A stretch of DNA of 64,000 bases from Novosphingobium sp. G106. GTDB taxonomy: Bacteria; Pseudomonadota; Alphaproteobacteria; Sphingomonadales; Sphingomonadaceae. The position numbers and the translations under genes are program-made. This document shows positions 17,254-26,646 of this stretch, one piece after another. Position 1 is the first letter of the stretch. Every line of letters begins with the position of its first letter. The DNA lies in assembly GCF_019075875.1 (NCBI RefSeq), contig NZ_JAHOOZ010000001.1:5929501-5993500 (forward strand), written 5' to 3'. A model generated the notes under the pieces. It was not told the DNA's origin and ran no database searches. It worked only from the letters and a program-made list of their open reading frames with translations.

Positions 17254-18078
17254 ATGGCTGTTATTAACACTAACATCGCCGCCATGAAGGCGGCGAATGC
17301 TTCGACTTCTGCGAGCAAGCTGCTGGGCAGCGCGATGGAGCGTCTGTCGACCGGCAAGCGCATCAACAGCGCGAAGGACGACGCCGCTGGCCTCGCCATC
17401 GCGACGACGATGACCTCGCAGGTCCGCGGCATGACACAGGCGATCCGTAACGCGAATGATGGCATCGCGTTGGCGCAGACCGCCGATGGTGCGCTCAACG
17501 AAGTCACCAACATGCTGCAGCGCATTCGCGAACTGTCGATCCAGTCCAAATCGGGCACCTACAGCGATACCGACCGTGGCAACCTGCAGGCGGAAGTCTC
17601 GCAGCTGACCAGCCAGATCGACGACATCCTGAACAACACCAAGTTCAACGGCGTGACGCTGTTTAGCGAAGGTGGCTCGGCCAGCACCGTCACGATCACG
17701 ATCCAGGCAGGCTCCGAAGCCGGCTCGACGATCGACCTTACCATTTCCGGTGTCGACGGCACCAAGCTCGGCACGTCGCTCGACGTGAGCACTACGACCG
17801 CTGCGGCCACGACGATCGACAACATCGACATCGCGCTGACCGGCATCAACACGACCCGCGCCGCACTCGGTGCCGGCCAGAGCCGTCTGGAATCGGCCGT
17901 CAACAACCTGACGACCAACATGACGAACCTGTCCGAAGCCCGCTCGCGGATCGAGGATGCCGACTACTCGTCGGAAACGACGGCGCTGGCCAAGGCCCAG
18001 ATCCTCAGCCAGGCATCGACCGCCATGATTTCTCAGGCCAACCAGACCCAGCAGAACGTGCTGTCGCTACTCCGGTAA
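17254..18078 (+). CDS. fliC: Flagellin
   Basis: A 274-residue flagellin with the conserved N-terminal D0/D1 ([33 protein letters not shown]) and C-terminal D1/D0 ([36 protein letters not shown]). A short Thr/Ser-rich variable region in the middle is as expected for compact alphaproteobacterial flagellins. AGGAAC precedes the ATG. It is secreted through the flagellar export apparatus to build the filament. No other flagellar structural gene is in the window. The long upstream region may carry post-transcriptional control. Confidence 0.97.
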   Translation: MAVINTNIAAMKAANASTSASKLLGSAMERLSTGKRINSAKDDAAGLAIATTMTSQVRGMTQAIRNANDGIALAQTADGALNEVTNMLQRIRELSIQSKSGTYSDTDRGNLQAEVSQLTSQIDDILNNTKFNGVTLFSEGGSASTVTITIQAGSEAGSTIDLTISGVDGTKLGTSLDVSTTTAAATTIDNIDIALTGINTTRAALGAGQSRLESAVNNLTTNMTNLSEARSRIEDADYSSETTALAKAQILSQASTAMISQANQTQQNVLSLLR

Positions 18079-18132
18079 CGGCACGGCTGAACTAACGGCT
18101 TGATCAAGAAACGCCTGTCCCTTCCAGGCGCG

Positions 18133-18159
18133 CCCGGCGGTCCACAGCGGACCGTCGGG
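18133..18159 (+). terminator. Hairpin after flagellin
   Basis: CCCGGCGGTCC and GGACCGTCGGG pair (one G-U) around a 5-base loop, 55 bases after the flagellin stop. No T-run follows. Confidence 0.5.
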
Positions 18160-18203
18160 CCCTTGCCGCATGTGCGTCGCACGCGGGATGAAGGAATTGC
18201 GGT

Positions 18204-18488
18204 TCACAGCTTGGTTGCGGCCAGCGTGAAGACCGCCAGGATCAGACAGACCAGTCCGGCCAGGAAGCTCCTGTCAGCCCAGCGTTCGAAACGGCTCGGT
18301 TCGGGCTCACGGCGAATGGCGATGTAGGACAGCAGGCAGCTGGCGCTGAGGCAGGCTGCTGCAACCCAGCCGATCTGATCGGCAATCGTCCTTTCCGACG
18401 TCCCGGTCAGATGCAGTCCGGTTATGATGATCAGCGCGATCCCCAAAAGGTTGGACGCCGCATTGAGGATATGGTGATGTCTGGGCAT
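18204..18488 (-). CDS. Small integral membrane protein, function unknown
   Basis: A 94-residue protein with three hydrophobic segments (LLGIALIIITGLHL, IGWVAAACLSASCLLSYIAI and SFLAGLVCLILAVFTLAA) separated by short polar loops, with an arginine-rich middle. No family is recognised. It is divergent from the methyltransferase gene with a 22-base gap, so the two may share regulatory sequence. Confidence 0.6.
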   Translation of the reverse strand: MPRHHHILNAASNLLGIALIIITGLHLTGTSERTIADQIGWVAAACLSASCLLSYIAIRREPEPSRFERWADRSFLAGLVCLILAVFTLAATKL

Positions 18489-18510
18489 CCGCCGAGGATA
18501 GCGTCAGTCG

Positions 18511-19146
18511 ATGAACCCCAGCCATCCCGAATTTCCAGACGAATTCCCGCCCGGTGCCTTCGGCCGCCAGGACGAGGGAGACGATCTCGCCTTCTACGCA
18601 CCGCCGCGGCTGGTGACCCATATCGACGATGGCGCTATTGCCGCGCTGACCAAATGCTACCGCGACCTGTTGCCCGCTGGCGGCACCGTGCTCGACCTGA
18701 TGTCGAGCTGGGTCAGCCACCTGCCGCCCGAACTCGAACTTGCGGAATGTGTCGGCCACGGCATGAACGCCGTGGAACTCAAGGCCAACCCGCGGCTGAC
18801 GCGGTGGTTCGTCCAGGATCTCAACCGTGACTCCACGCTTCCGCTGGACGCCGCCGCCTTCGACGCCGCGCTGTGCTGCGTCAGCGTCCAGTATCTGCAG
18901 CAGCCGATCGCGGTCTTTACCGAAGTGCGCCGTGTGCTGCGCCCCGGCGCGCCCTTTATCGTCAGCTTCTCCAATCGATGTTTCCCGACCAAGGCCGTGG
19001 CGATCTGGCGCGCGCTGAATATCTCCCAGCACGCCAGCCTGGTCAGTCTCTATGCCACGCGCGCCGGCTTTGCATCGGTCGAGGCGAAGCTGCTCGCGCA
19101 TGGTGGCGATAGCGACCCGCTCGTCGTGGTGATCGCCCGGGCCTGA
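18511..19146 (+). CDS. Class I SAM-dependent methyltransferase-like protein
   Basis: A 211-residue protein. The methyltransferase-11 fold is suggested by GGTVLDLMSSWVSHLP (motif I region), FDAALCCVSVQYLQQP (motif IV) and EVRRVLRPGAPFIVSFSNRC. Motif I lacks the usual GxGxG, so SAM binding is altered or absent. Its substrate is unknown. It stands 92 bases before the CoA-transferase gene on the same strand. Confidence 0.75.
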   Translation: MNPSHPEFPDEFPPGAFGRQDEGDDLAFYAPPRLVTHIDDGAIAALTKCYRDLLPAGGTVLDLMSSWVSHLPPELELAECVGHGMNAVELKANPRLTRWFVQDLNRDSTLPLDAAAFDAALCCVSVQYLQQPIAVFTEVRRVLRPGAPFIVSFSNRCFPTKAVAIWRALNISQHASLVSLYATRAGFASVEAKLLAHGGDSDPLVVVIARA

Positions 19147-19238
19147 AGGGACTGCAGCGCACCAAACAAGCGCTACGAAATAAATCGCTTGCCCCCGCGG
19201 CGGCTTGTCCGGAAGCTTCCCGAAAAGGGAGAGCGAGC

Positions 19239-20471
19239 ATGCGGATTCTGCAAGGCTTCAAGGTCGTCGACGTCACCGCCTGGGCCTTCGTGCCCTCGGC
19301 CGGCGGGGTGATGGCGCATTGGGGCGCCGACGTGATCAAGGTCGAAAGCCCCAAGGCGCCCGATCCGATGCGCACGATGGGCGGCACGCTCGAACCCGGC
19401 GGCGCGAGTACGCAGTTCAAGCACTACAGCCGCGGCAAGCGGTCGATCGCAATAGACCTGACCACCGAGGAAGGCCGCGAGCTGATCTACAAGCTTGCGG
19501 CCGATGCCGACGTCTTCCTCACCTCATACCTCGCGCCGACCCGGCGCAAACTCGGCATCGATGTCGACGACATCCGCAAGGTGAACCCGAAGATCATCTA
19601 CGCGCGCGGCAGCGGGCACGGGCCGAAAGGGCCTGATGCCGACCGGCCGGGCTACGATGCGCTGAGCTGGTGGTACCGCGGATCGCTCGGACAGACCTCG
19701 ATGGACCTGTCGAACCTCGAATGGCCCGCGCACATGGTCGGGCATGGCGACGGCATGTCGGGCATGGCCTTCGCCGGCGGCATCTGCGCCGCGCTGCTCC
19801 ACCGCGAGCGGACAGGGGAGGCGACGGTAGTCGACTCCTCGCTGATGGGCACGGCGGTCTGGTTCAACGGGCCGGCGATCATCGGCGCTCAGTTCAATCC
19901 GGTCACGCGCAATCCCGGCCCCGCCAAGCGTCCGCCGCCGCCGCCGGGCGCGCCGGCTGGGCTGATCTCCGCCGTGCGGACGATCTACCAGACGCGCGAC
20001 TACCGCTTCATCAACCTGCTGTTCCTGACCGACGACGACCGCGACTTTGCCGACTTCTGCCAGCGGATCGGGCGCGAGGATCTGGTCGCCGATGCGCGCT
20101 TCACCGTGTCGCGCAATCGGCAGGCCAACTCGCATGCACTCCAGGCGATTCTCGAGGCAGAATTTGCCGCCCGCGACTTCACCGAATGGAAAGCGCTGCT
20201 CGCCAAGGCGCGTGGCGCCTGGGCACCGATCCAGAGCCCCGAGGAAATCTACGAGGACCCGCAGACCCTGGCCAACGGCTTCGTCCGGCATGTCGAGTAC
20301 CCCAACGGCGGCAGCCTCAAAGTGCCGGTCCCGCCGATCCTGTTCGATGAGGAAGCCGGCGACCCGCCGCGTGCGCCCGAATTCGCCGAGCATACCGACG
20401 AGATCCTCGCCGAGCTCGGCTGCGATGCCGCGGCCATTCGGCGCTACCGGGAGGCGGGAACGGTCGCTTAG
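19239..20471 (+). CDS. CaiB/BaiF family (class III) CoA-transferase
   Basis: A 410-residue CoA-transferase. The N-terminal motif is GFKVVDVTAWAFVPSAGGVM, followed by GADVIKVESPKAPDPMR, SRGKRSIAIDL and the conserved DRPGYD region whose Asp is the predicted acyl-enzyme residue. It should move CoA between carboxylic acids, activating a substrate for catabolism. A strong Shine-Dalgarno sequence (AAGGGAGAG) precedes the ATG. The neighbouring TonB receptor could supply its substrate, but this is positional inference only. Confidence 0.92.
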   Translation: MRILQGFKVVDVTAWAFVPSAGGVMAHWGADVIKVESPKAPDPMRTMGGTLEPGGASTQFKHYSRGKRSIAIDLTTEEGRELIYKLAADADVFLTSYLAPTRRKLGIDVDDIRKVNPKIIYARGSGHGPKGPDADRPGYDALSWWYRGSLGQTSMDLSNLEWPAHMVGHGDGMSGMAFAGGICAALLHRERTGEATVVDSSLMGTAVWFNGPAIIGAQFNPVTRNPGPAKRPPPPPGAPAGLISAVRTIYQTRDYRFINLLFLTDDDRDFADFCQRIGREDLVADARFTVSRNRQANSHALQAILEAEFAARDFTEWKALLAKARGAWAPIQSPEEIYEDPQTLANGFVRHVEYPNGGSLKVPVPPILFDEEAGDPPRAPEFAEHTDEILAELGCDAAAIRRYREAGTVA

Positions 20472-20590
20472 CCGTGGGTCTCGTTGTTTCTGCGACACTG
20501 TGACGCTTTAGCAACGGTTGTACGATTGCCCTTCGTCATAATTCTATATACGGCGAAATACAGCTAATCGGCCGTTGGGGGTATTTCGTC

Positions 20591-22993
20591 ATGGTTTCAC
20601 GCGTTCGCCAGGTGCTTTGCGCCGCACCTTTGCTCGTCTCCTGCATTTCATCGACGGCCTGGGCGGATGAAGCCGAGCGACCGGCTTCGGCCGACGTAGG
20701 CGGTGCCATCTCGCCGATCATCGTCACCGCGCGGCAGCGCGTGGAGAACCTGCAGGACGTGCCGGTGGCGGTTTCGGTGGTACAGGGCGATGAACTCGAC
20801 CGCGCCTATACGGTCAACACCACGGGCCTCTCGACGCTGGTTCCGGCGCTCAACTATTCCTCGGCCAACCCGCGCAACACCTCGTTCACGATTCGCGGAC
20901 TGGGTTCGAGCGTGGTCGCGGTCAGCCAGGCCAACGACGGGCTGGAGCCGGGCGTAGGCTTCTATGTCGACCAGGTCTATCACGCGCGCCCGGCCACGGC
21001 CGCCTTTGACTTCACCGACATCGAGCGGATCGAAGTGCTGCGCGGTCCGCAGGGCACGCTGTTCGGCAAGAACACCACGGCCGGCGCGATCAACATCACC
21101 AGCCGCCTGCCGACTTTCACGCCCGAAGCCAGCGAAGAGATCAGCTATGGCGAGCGCAATTGGCTGCAGGTCAAGGCCTCGGGCTCGCTGCCCGTGATCG
21201 ACGACAAGCTGGCGGTCCGCGTCTCCGGGCTGATGACGCGGCGCGATGGCGTGATCACCAACATCCGCTATGGCGGGCACAAGCAGAACAACATCGGCAA
21301 CCAGGCTGTCCGCGGCCAGCTGCTGTTCAAGCCGTCCGACGCCTTCCAGCTGCGCGTGATCGCCGATTTCTCGAATTTCGAGAACGAGTGCTGCACCCAG
21401 GTCTATTTGCGCGTCGGCACCAGCCTGCGCCCGGCCGCGCGCCAGTACCCGGCGCTCGCCGCCGGACTGAACTACCAGCCGGCCAGCACCAATCCCTATG
21501 ACCGCGTGACCGACATCGACGCGGCGCTGGGCGTCAACACCAACGAAGGCGGCGTCTCGGCGATCGCCGACTGGAACATCGGCGGCGCGACGATTACCTC
21601 CGTCAGCGCCTGGCGCTTCTGGAACTGGGATGCGGCCAACGACCGCGACTATACCGGGGTCAACATCCAGGTGACCCAGCACATCCCCTCGCGCCAGGAC
21701 CAGTACAGCCAGGAATTGCGCATCGCCTCGAACGGCGATGGCCCGTTCCACTATGTCGCCGGGCTCTATTACTTCCATCAGCAGCTCAACGGCCGGCCGA
21801 TCTCCATCTATGGATCACAGGCCGCCTACTGGCTGATCGGGCCGACCTTCACCTCCGGGGCCACCACAGTGAACGTCCCGGCTAACCTGCTCGACGGCTA
21901 TGGCACGGACGGACGCACGCATTTCCGCACCGACAGCTACGCGGCATTCGGCGAGATGAACTACGACATCACCCCGCGTTTCACCGTGACCGGCGGCCTG
22001 CGCTATACCTATGAAGACAAGGCTGGCGACTATGACTCTCCGGTCTTCGGCGGTCCCGCGCTGACCGGCACGCCGGCGCAGATCACCGCCCTGACGAATG
22101 CGCGCCTCTCGATCCTGCGGCAGCAGACCTATGCGGCGAAGGACAAGGGCGGCAGCCTCTCGGGCCGCGCCAACCTGGCCTACCATTTTACCGACGGCAT
22201 CATGGGCTATGCGAGCTTCGCGCGCGGCTTCAAGTCGGGCGGCATCAACATGTCGGGCCTGCCGCTGACCAGCACCAATCAGCCGGCGCTGGCGACCGCG
22301 GTGGTCAAGCCCGAGCGCAACACGACCTATGAGGTCGGGCTCAAGACCCAGTTCCTCGACAACCGCGTGCTGTTCAACCTGACCGGCTACCTGACCAAGG
22401 TCCGCAACTTCCAGGCGACGATCGTGGACAGCAGCCAGACCGTTGCGCTGCGCGGATATCTCTCGAACATCCCCGAAGTCGAGGTGAAGGGCATCGAGGC
22501 CGACGCCATCGTCCGCCCGGTCGCCGGCCTGACGATCCGCGGCAGCCTGGCCTATTCGCACGGAGAATATACGAACTACCCGGCCGGGCCTTGCCCGCTC
22601 GAAGTGCAGACCGCGGCCACCGTGCCCTGCAACTTCACCGGCAAGCCGCTGGTCGGGCTGCCGCGCTGGGTGGAGACGCTGGGCTTCGACTATGCGCTGC
22701 CGGTCGGCGGCAGCGGCGGCAGCCTGGTGGCCCACGGCGATACCAGCTGGCGCAGCAGCTACTACGGCGATCCCAGCCTGTCGAAGTACACGCTGATCGA
22801 CGGTTACAACCTGACCAATGCCAGCATCGGCTATCGCTCGGACAGCAACTGGGAGATCAGCGTCTTCGCCCGCAACCTGTTCCAATCGAACTATATCCAG
22901 AACCTGACGATCCAGGCCGGCAATTCGGGCCTGATCCTCGGCACGCCGAGCGATCCGCGCACTTTCGGCGTGACCTTCCGGGCCTGGCAGTAA
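20591..22993 (+). CDS. TonB-dependent receptor
   Basis: An 800-residue receptor with signal peptide (...STAWA), TonB box (SPIIVTARQR), plug (LQDVPVAVSVV, STLVPALNYSS, FTIRGLGSSV, IERIEVLRGPQGTLFGKNTT) and a long barrel ending FGVTFRAWQ. The LRGPQGTLFGKNTTAGAIN motif is typical of the large sphingomonad receptor group linked to uptake of hydrophobic or complex organics. Its ligand is unknown. About 120 AT-rich bases upstream probably hold its promoter. Confidence 0.93.
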   Translation: MVSRVRQVLCAAPLLVSCISSTAWADEAERPASADVGGAISPIIVTARQRVENLQDVPVAVSVVQGDELDRAYTVNTTGLSTLVPALNYSSANPRNTSFTIRGLGSSVVAVSQANDGLEPGVGFYVDQVYHARPATAAFDFTDIERIEVLRGPQGTLFGKNTTAGAINITSRLPTFTPEASEEISYGERNWLQVKASGSLPVIDDKLAVRVSGLMTRRDGVITNIRYGGHKQNNIGNQAVRGQLLFKPSDAFQLRVIADFSNFENECCTQVYLRVGTSLRPAARQYPALAAGLNYQPASTNPYDRVTDIDAALGVNTNEGGVSAIADWNIGGATITSVSAWRFWNWDAANDRDYTGVNIQVTQHIPSRQDQYSQELRIASNGDGPFHYVAGLYYFHQQLNGRPISIYGSQAAYWLIGPTFTSGATTVNVPANLLDGYGTDGRTHFRTDSYAAFGEMNYDITPRFTVTGGLRYTYEDKAGDYDSPVFGGPALTGTPAQITALTNARLSILRQQTYAAKDKGGSLSGRANLAYHFTDGIMGYASFARGFKSGGINMSGLPLTSTNQPALATAVVKPERNTTYEVGLKTQFLDNRVLFNLTGYLTKVRNFQATIVDSSQTVALRGYLSNIPEVEVKGIEADAIVRPVAGLTIRGSLAYSHGEYTNYPAGPCPLEVQTAATVPCNFTGKPLVGLPRWVETLGFDYALPVGGSGGSLVAHGDTSWRSSYYGDPSLSKYTLIDGYNLTNASIGYRSDSNWEISVFARNLFQSNYIQNLTIQAGNSGLILGTPSDPRTFGVTFRAWQ

Positions 22994-23239
22994 GGGCAAT
23001 CACGTAGAGTCGAGGGGTCGCGAGAGCAGCCTTTCGGCTCGACGCTGCGCCGTCTCCACTTGTCGCACTGCAGCAATAGAAGTGTGAAAAGTGGCCTTAA
23101 TCGTTCCCATTTATCCCGTAACTATAACTGCCTACCGTTAACTGTTCGCCTAATCTCGAAGTTTGCTGCAGGAGCGAGATGCATCGTGATCGCCTCCTTC
23201 TGGAGCCGCGCTTGCACTTCCGAGATGAAGGGACAGCAT

Positions 23240-23869
23240 ATGAGGACCAAGGCTCTTGCAGCGACCATAGCCGCTCTGGCGCTCGCCACCGCGACGCCGG
23301 CACTTGCCGTCACCAACTTCCTGTCGACATTCGATGACGTTGCGGTTGGAGCCGGCCAGTATGTCATACTCCCGTCGGTCGACGGCTGGACCGCCATTTC
23401 GGGCGCCGGCATCGAGCTGCAGAATCACGCTGCGGGCACGCCGTTTTCCGAGAACAACCTCGTCGAACTCGACAGCAACAACAACACCGCAATGTCGCGC
23501 ATCATCGAGGCGGGCACCTACGTGCTGACGGGACAGGTCTCCGCGCGTCCGGGCGTCGCGGCTGCTTCGAGCGGTCTCGACATCCTGATCGGCAATACGG
23601 TGCTCAGTTCAGCGACCTACGACGGTACGGGCCTGTCGGACACGGCGTGGAACCCGTTCTCCTTCGCCTTCACGGTCACCGCGCCGACCGAGCTGATCTT
23701 CCGCGCCTCGGGCACCAATGACAGCCTCGGCGCCTACCTCGACAATATCCAGCTCGTAGGCAGCCCCGTTCCCGAAGTCGCGACCTGGGTCATGCTGATC
23801 TTGGGGATAGGCTTCGTCGGCGGCGCGTTGCGCCGGCGCCGCAAGACGACCGTGCGCTTCGCCTTCTGA
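23240..23869 (+). CDS. Secreted protein with PEP-CTERM-like sorting signal
   Basis: A 209-residue exported protein with a signal peptide (...TPALA), a beta-rich body and a C-terminal signal: VPEVATWVMLILGIGFVG then GALRRRR. This matches the PEPxxWA-type exosortase signal, with PEV in place of PEP. It should be recognised by an exosortase and linked to the envelope or released. The ATG at 23240 has AAGGGA 7 bases upstream; an ATG at 23225 is the alternative. About 245 bases before it contain no convincing gene. Confidence 0.82.
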   Translation: MRTKALAATIAALALATATPALAVTNFLSTFDDVAVGAGQYVILPSVDGWTAISGAGIELQNHAAGTPFSENNLVELDSNNNTAMSRIIEAGTYVLTGQVSARPGVAAASSGLDILIGNTVLSSATYDGTGLSDTAWNPFSFAFTVTAPTELIFRASGTNDSLGAYLDNIQLVGSPVPEVATWVMLILGIGFVGGALRRRRKTTVRFAF

Positions 23870-23889
23870 TCCTGGCGAGCGCGCTTCTT

Positions 23890-23925
23890 GAAAGGCCTCG
23901 CCGGTGCCCCTCGGCGGGGCCTTTC
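23890..23925. terminator. Bidirectional terminator
   Basis: GAAAGGCCTCGCCG and CGGCGGGGCCTTTC form a 14-bp stem (one G-U pair) around an 8-base loop. It separates the convergent PEP-CTERM-like and VOC genes. Confidence 0.8.
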
Positions 23926-23927
23926 AT

Positions 23928-24359
23928 TTAGCCCGCTCGCCGCGGTTCCAGGATTTCGAACACGTTGCCATCGGGATCGCGGCAATAGGCGGCCTTCATC
24001 GAGCCCTGGTTGAACGTGATCACCGGACTGTGGATCCGCGTGCCGGCAGCGCTCAGCTTTTCGAACGTGGCGGCGATGTCGTCCACCTCGAAGCCGAAAT
24101 GCGAAATTCCCCGGTCGCTGACCGGGTATTCGGGGTCCTTGGCCTTGGAGCCATCGAACTCGAACAGTTCGAGGTTCAGCGGGCCCTTGCCGATCATGCA
24201 CATGCGCCCGGTCACGCCGGGAATGTCCATGATCGCCTCGTACTGCTCGCCGCCGAAGGGGAACACGTCGCAGAGCTGCTCCATGCCGAACATGTCGCGA
24301 TAGAAAGCGATCGAGCGTTCGATATCGGTTACCGATATGCCGACGTGGTTTGCGGTCAT
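23928..24359 (-). CDS. VOC-family (glyoxalase/extradiol dioxygenase fold) protein
   Basis: A 143-residue protein with the two beta-alpha-beta-beta-beta modules of the VOC fold: NHVGISVTDIERSIAFYRDM at the N-terminus and ISHFGFEVDDI, then YCRDPDGNVFEILEP at the C-terminus. Metal ligands are plausible at His5, Glu (NLELFE), His in ISHFGF and Glu in FEILEP. The reaction is not determined; lyase, isomerase and dioxygenase are all possible. It is the last gene of a minus-strand group with the cupin, DUF1214 and TauD genes, 10 bases after the cupin stop. AGGAG precedes the ATG. Confidence 0.88.
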   Translation of the reverse strand: MTANHVGISVTDIERSIAFYRDMFGMEQLCDVFPFGGEQYEAIMDIPGVTGRMCMIGKGPLNLELFEFDGSKAKDPEYPVSDRGISHFGFEVDDIAATFEKLSAAGTRIHSPVITFNQGSMKAAYCRDPDGNVFEILEPRRAG

Positions 24360-24369
24360 GGGCCTTCTC

Positions 24370-25227
24370 CTAGAGCGCCAGCGCGGTGCGGAAGTGTTCG
24401 AGCAACTGGACGCCTTCGGCGCCCGCGGTCATCGCCGGGATGGGAGCGCTACGCTCCGCGACCAGCACGTCGTCGCGCACCAGCAGCTTGCCGCCGACCT
24501 CGACCGAACCTTCGAGCACCACCGCACCGTACCAGTCCTCGCGCGTCCGTGCCGGCATGCTGATCCCCGCGGGAATCCGCGTATCGCGCACCACGCCGCG
24601 GTTGGGATCGGCCGCATCGCCGAGGTTCCAGCTCCAACCCGGCCGCAGCCGCGTCTTCCACATGCCCTCGGCGCCTTCGAGCGAGAGCGAAGAATGGCCC
24701 TCGTTGCGCTTGTTGACGCCCTCGCGCGGCTTGAACGCGTGGTTGCCACCCCGGAGCGTCGGATGGTCGCGGTATTCGGGGCCGTAGCCGCCGGGCGAGA
24801 GCGCCACGTCGGCGAATATCTCGAACAGCCGGCAGCCCATCGGCCCGATCAGCAGCGGCCCGTACTCGATCGAGGGCGCGGCGACGAAGACGTCGCCCGG
24901 CTCCATGTACCAGTCGCCGATGAGGCACTTGCCCTCGACCACGACGACTACGGTCCAGCAGTCGTGCCAGTGCATCGGCCAGAGCTGGTTGGGCGGCATG
25001 CGGATGTCGGGGACGAGCATGATGAAGTCGTCTTCGGGGCCGCCGAGCATGAAGTTCTCGCTCCAGGTCTGGCCGCCCGGGATATCGTTGTAGACCACGC
25101 GGTCGGGACCTGCGAGGCCGCCCGGATAGAGCCGCCGCAGCGTCACGCCAGGCGCGATCGCCTCGGTGTGGAATGGGCCGGCCGGGACCATCGAACGCAC
25201 GGGATGGCTCATCGTCGCTTCGCCCAC
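24370..25227 (-). CDS. Bicupin-type protein
   Basis: A 285-residue protein with two cupin-like halves. The first has PMHWHDCWTVVVVVEGKCLI and MEPGDVFVAAP, a typical metal-cupin motif; the second has EDWYGAVVLEGSVEVGGK. It may be a metal-dependent ring-cleaving or isomerising enzyme in the local catabolic pathway. The start is GTG at 25227, six bases after GGAG; ATG at 25212 is the alternative. The DUF1214 gene lies 77 bases upstream on the same strand. Confidence 0.8.
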   Translation of the reverse strand: MGEATMSHPVRSMVPAGPFHTEAIAPGVTLRRLYPGGLAGPDRVVYNDIPGGQTWSENFMLGGPEDDFIMLVPDIRMPPNQLWPMHWHDCWTVVVVVEGKCLIGDWYMEPGDVFVAAPSIEYGPLLIGPMGCRLFEIFADVALSPGGYGPEYRDHPTLRGGNHAFKPREGVNKRNEGHSSLSLEGAEGMWKTRLRPGWSWNLGDAADPNRGVVRDTRIPAGISMPARTREDWYGAVVLEGSVEVGGKLLVRDDVLVAERSAPIPAMTAGAEGVQLLEHFRTALAL

Positions 25228-25304
25228 CTTTCTCTCCCTTTTGCCGCGAGCCTAACGGCAATCGGCCGCTGCACAAGCCCAAGCGAGCGGTTGCTAGGTT
25301 TTGG

Positions 25305-26570
25305 CTAGAAGTTGTAGCGCCGCATGATCGAGTGGAAGCGCTCCTGCATCATCCGGCTGCGCTGCTCGGGCGTAACGCGGGGGCTGTCTGCCGGCATCGC
25401 CGCCGCAAGGGCATCGTGCTTGACCACGCGCGTGCGGAAATCGGTCGCCTGGTCGGTCAGCATGTTGCGGTTGCAGATCTCACCCTGCGCGAAGCCGCAG
25501 GTGTCGATCCAGTTGTGGAAGCCCGGATCGCTGTGCGCGAGCACCATGCGGATCCTGCCGTCGCTATCGGCCTTGACCCGCGCCGGCGAGTGGCTGACCG
25601 ACCGGTAGAGATAGTCCATCGAGTTGAAGCTCATCCCCATGTTGGTCATCATCCAGAACAGGTCGTTCCTGTCCCATTCGATGATCAGCGCCTCGTCGGG
25701 CGCGAGCTTCCAGCACATCGTCGAGGGCGCGCGGCCGCGCTTCTTGTCGAGTTCGGGGTTGTAGACCGGATCGCCCGAGGCGCGCCGCCCGTCGGGGAAG
25801 CGGTTGACCTGCTCGGGATCGACGTCCTCGGCGAAGGTATAGGGCCAGTCGGGCCAGTCGCCGGCGACGCCGGTGACGAAGTCGCCCGCCCATTCGATCG
25901 CCGCGATCATCTCGGCGGGGTCGGGCATCGGCCGCGGCTCGGTCATGCCGATGCGTTCGATGCGCATCGTCACGGGCAGTTCGGACCAGTCGTCGAAGCC
26001 CTGCCGGATGAACAGCTTGCGCGTGCCGGGCGTGGTCGGCAGCCAGTTGGGGCAGAGCGCGGGGTCGGGCTTTTCGCCGCCGACCTGGACCTCGAAGCTG
26101 CCGTCCCAGCCGATAGCCATGTCGTGGCCGAACAGGTTGGCCTCGGGCGTGTCGCCGAAGGGTTCGTGCAGCGGACGCCAATCCGGCTGCTCGGGTCGGC
26201 TGGTCGGGCGCGCGCCCTGGACGGCGATGTTGAAGAAGCGCGCGGTGCCGCGGTTGCCCGAGATCCTGTAGACCGACTGCCCGTCGATCCAGGCCTGCTG
26301 GTAGGTGAAATCGGCATTGTCGCCACCGAGCTTGCGGAAGGGGCCGCAGAAGGCGTGGATCACCGGGTACTGCGTGTTCTTGGTTTCGAGCGCGAGGTCG
26401 AAGGCCTGGCCGAGGTTCTGTGTGAGGAAGCGCAGCGCATCGACGCGGTGCAGCCCGTTCGCTGGAATCGTGTCCTTGAACGCACAGTCGCCCGCGGCTT
26501 CGAGCTGGCGGCAGAACTGCTGCCACGCTGTTCGCAGGCCTGCATCGTCCGGACTATCGCCAAAAGCCAT
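25305..26570 (-). CDS. DUF1214 domain protein
   Basis: A 421-residue protein. The C-terminal part (roughly 240-421) has the DUF1214 pattern: EALIIEWDRNDLFWMMTNMG, VLAHSDPGFHNWIDTCG and a conserved tail PRVTPEQRSRMMQERF. The N-terminal half contains NADFTYQQAWIDGQSVYRI. The biochemical role is not established. A paralog lies at 57641-58927, and both sit with oxidoreductase and VOC genes, which suggests a shared step in two related pathways. It is flanked by the TauD-type dioxygenase and cupin genes. Confidence 0.85.
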   Translation of the reverse strand: MAFGDSPDDAGLRTAWQQFCRQLEAAGDCAFKDTIPANGLHRVDALRFLTQNLGQAFDLALETKNTQYPVIHAFCGPFRKLGGDNADFTYQQAWIDGQSVYRISGNRGTARFFNIAVQGARPTSRPEQPDWRPLHEPFGDTPEANLFGHDMAIGWDGSFEVQVGGEKPDPALCPNWLPTTPGTRKLFIRQGFDDWSELPVTMRIERIGMTEPRPMPDPAEMIAAIEWAGDFVTGVAGDWPDWPYTFAEDVDPEQVNRFPDGRRASGDPVYNPELDKKRGRAPSTMCWKLAPDEALIIEWDRNDLFWMMTNMGMSFNSMDYLYRSVSHSPARVKADSDGRIRMVLAHSDPGFHNWIDTCGFAQGEICNRNMLTDQATDFRTRVVKHDALAAAMPADSPRVTPEQRSRMMQERFHSIMRRYNF

Positions 26571-26646
26571 CGTCGCTCTCCCGTTCCGCGCTCCGACTCC
26601 GGATGCTGACCAGGATGCTAGCGCGGCTCAACCAACGCGAACAGGC

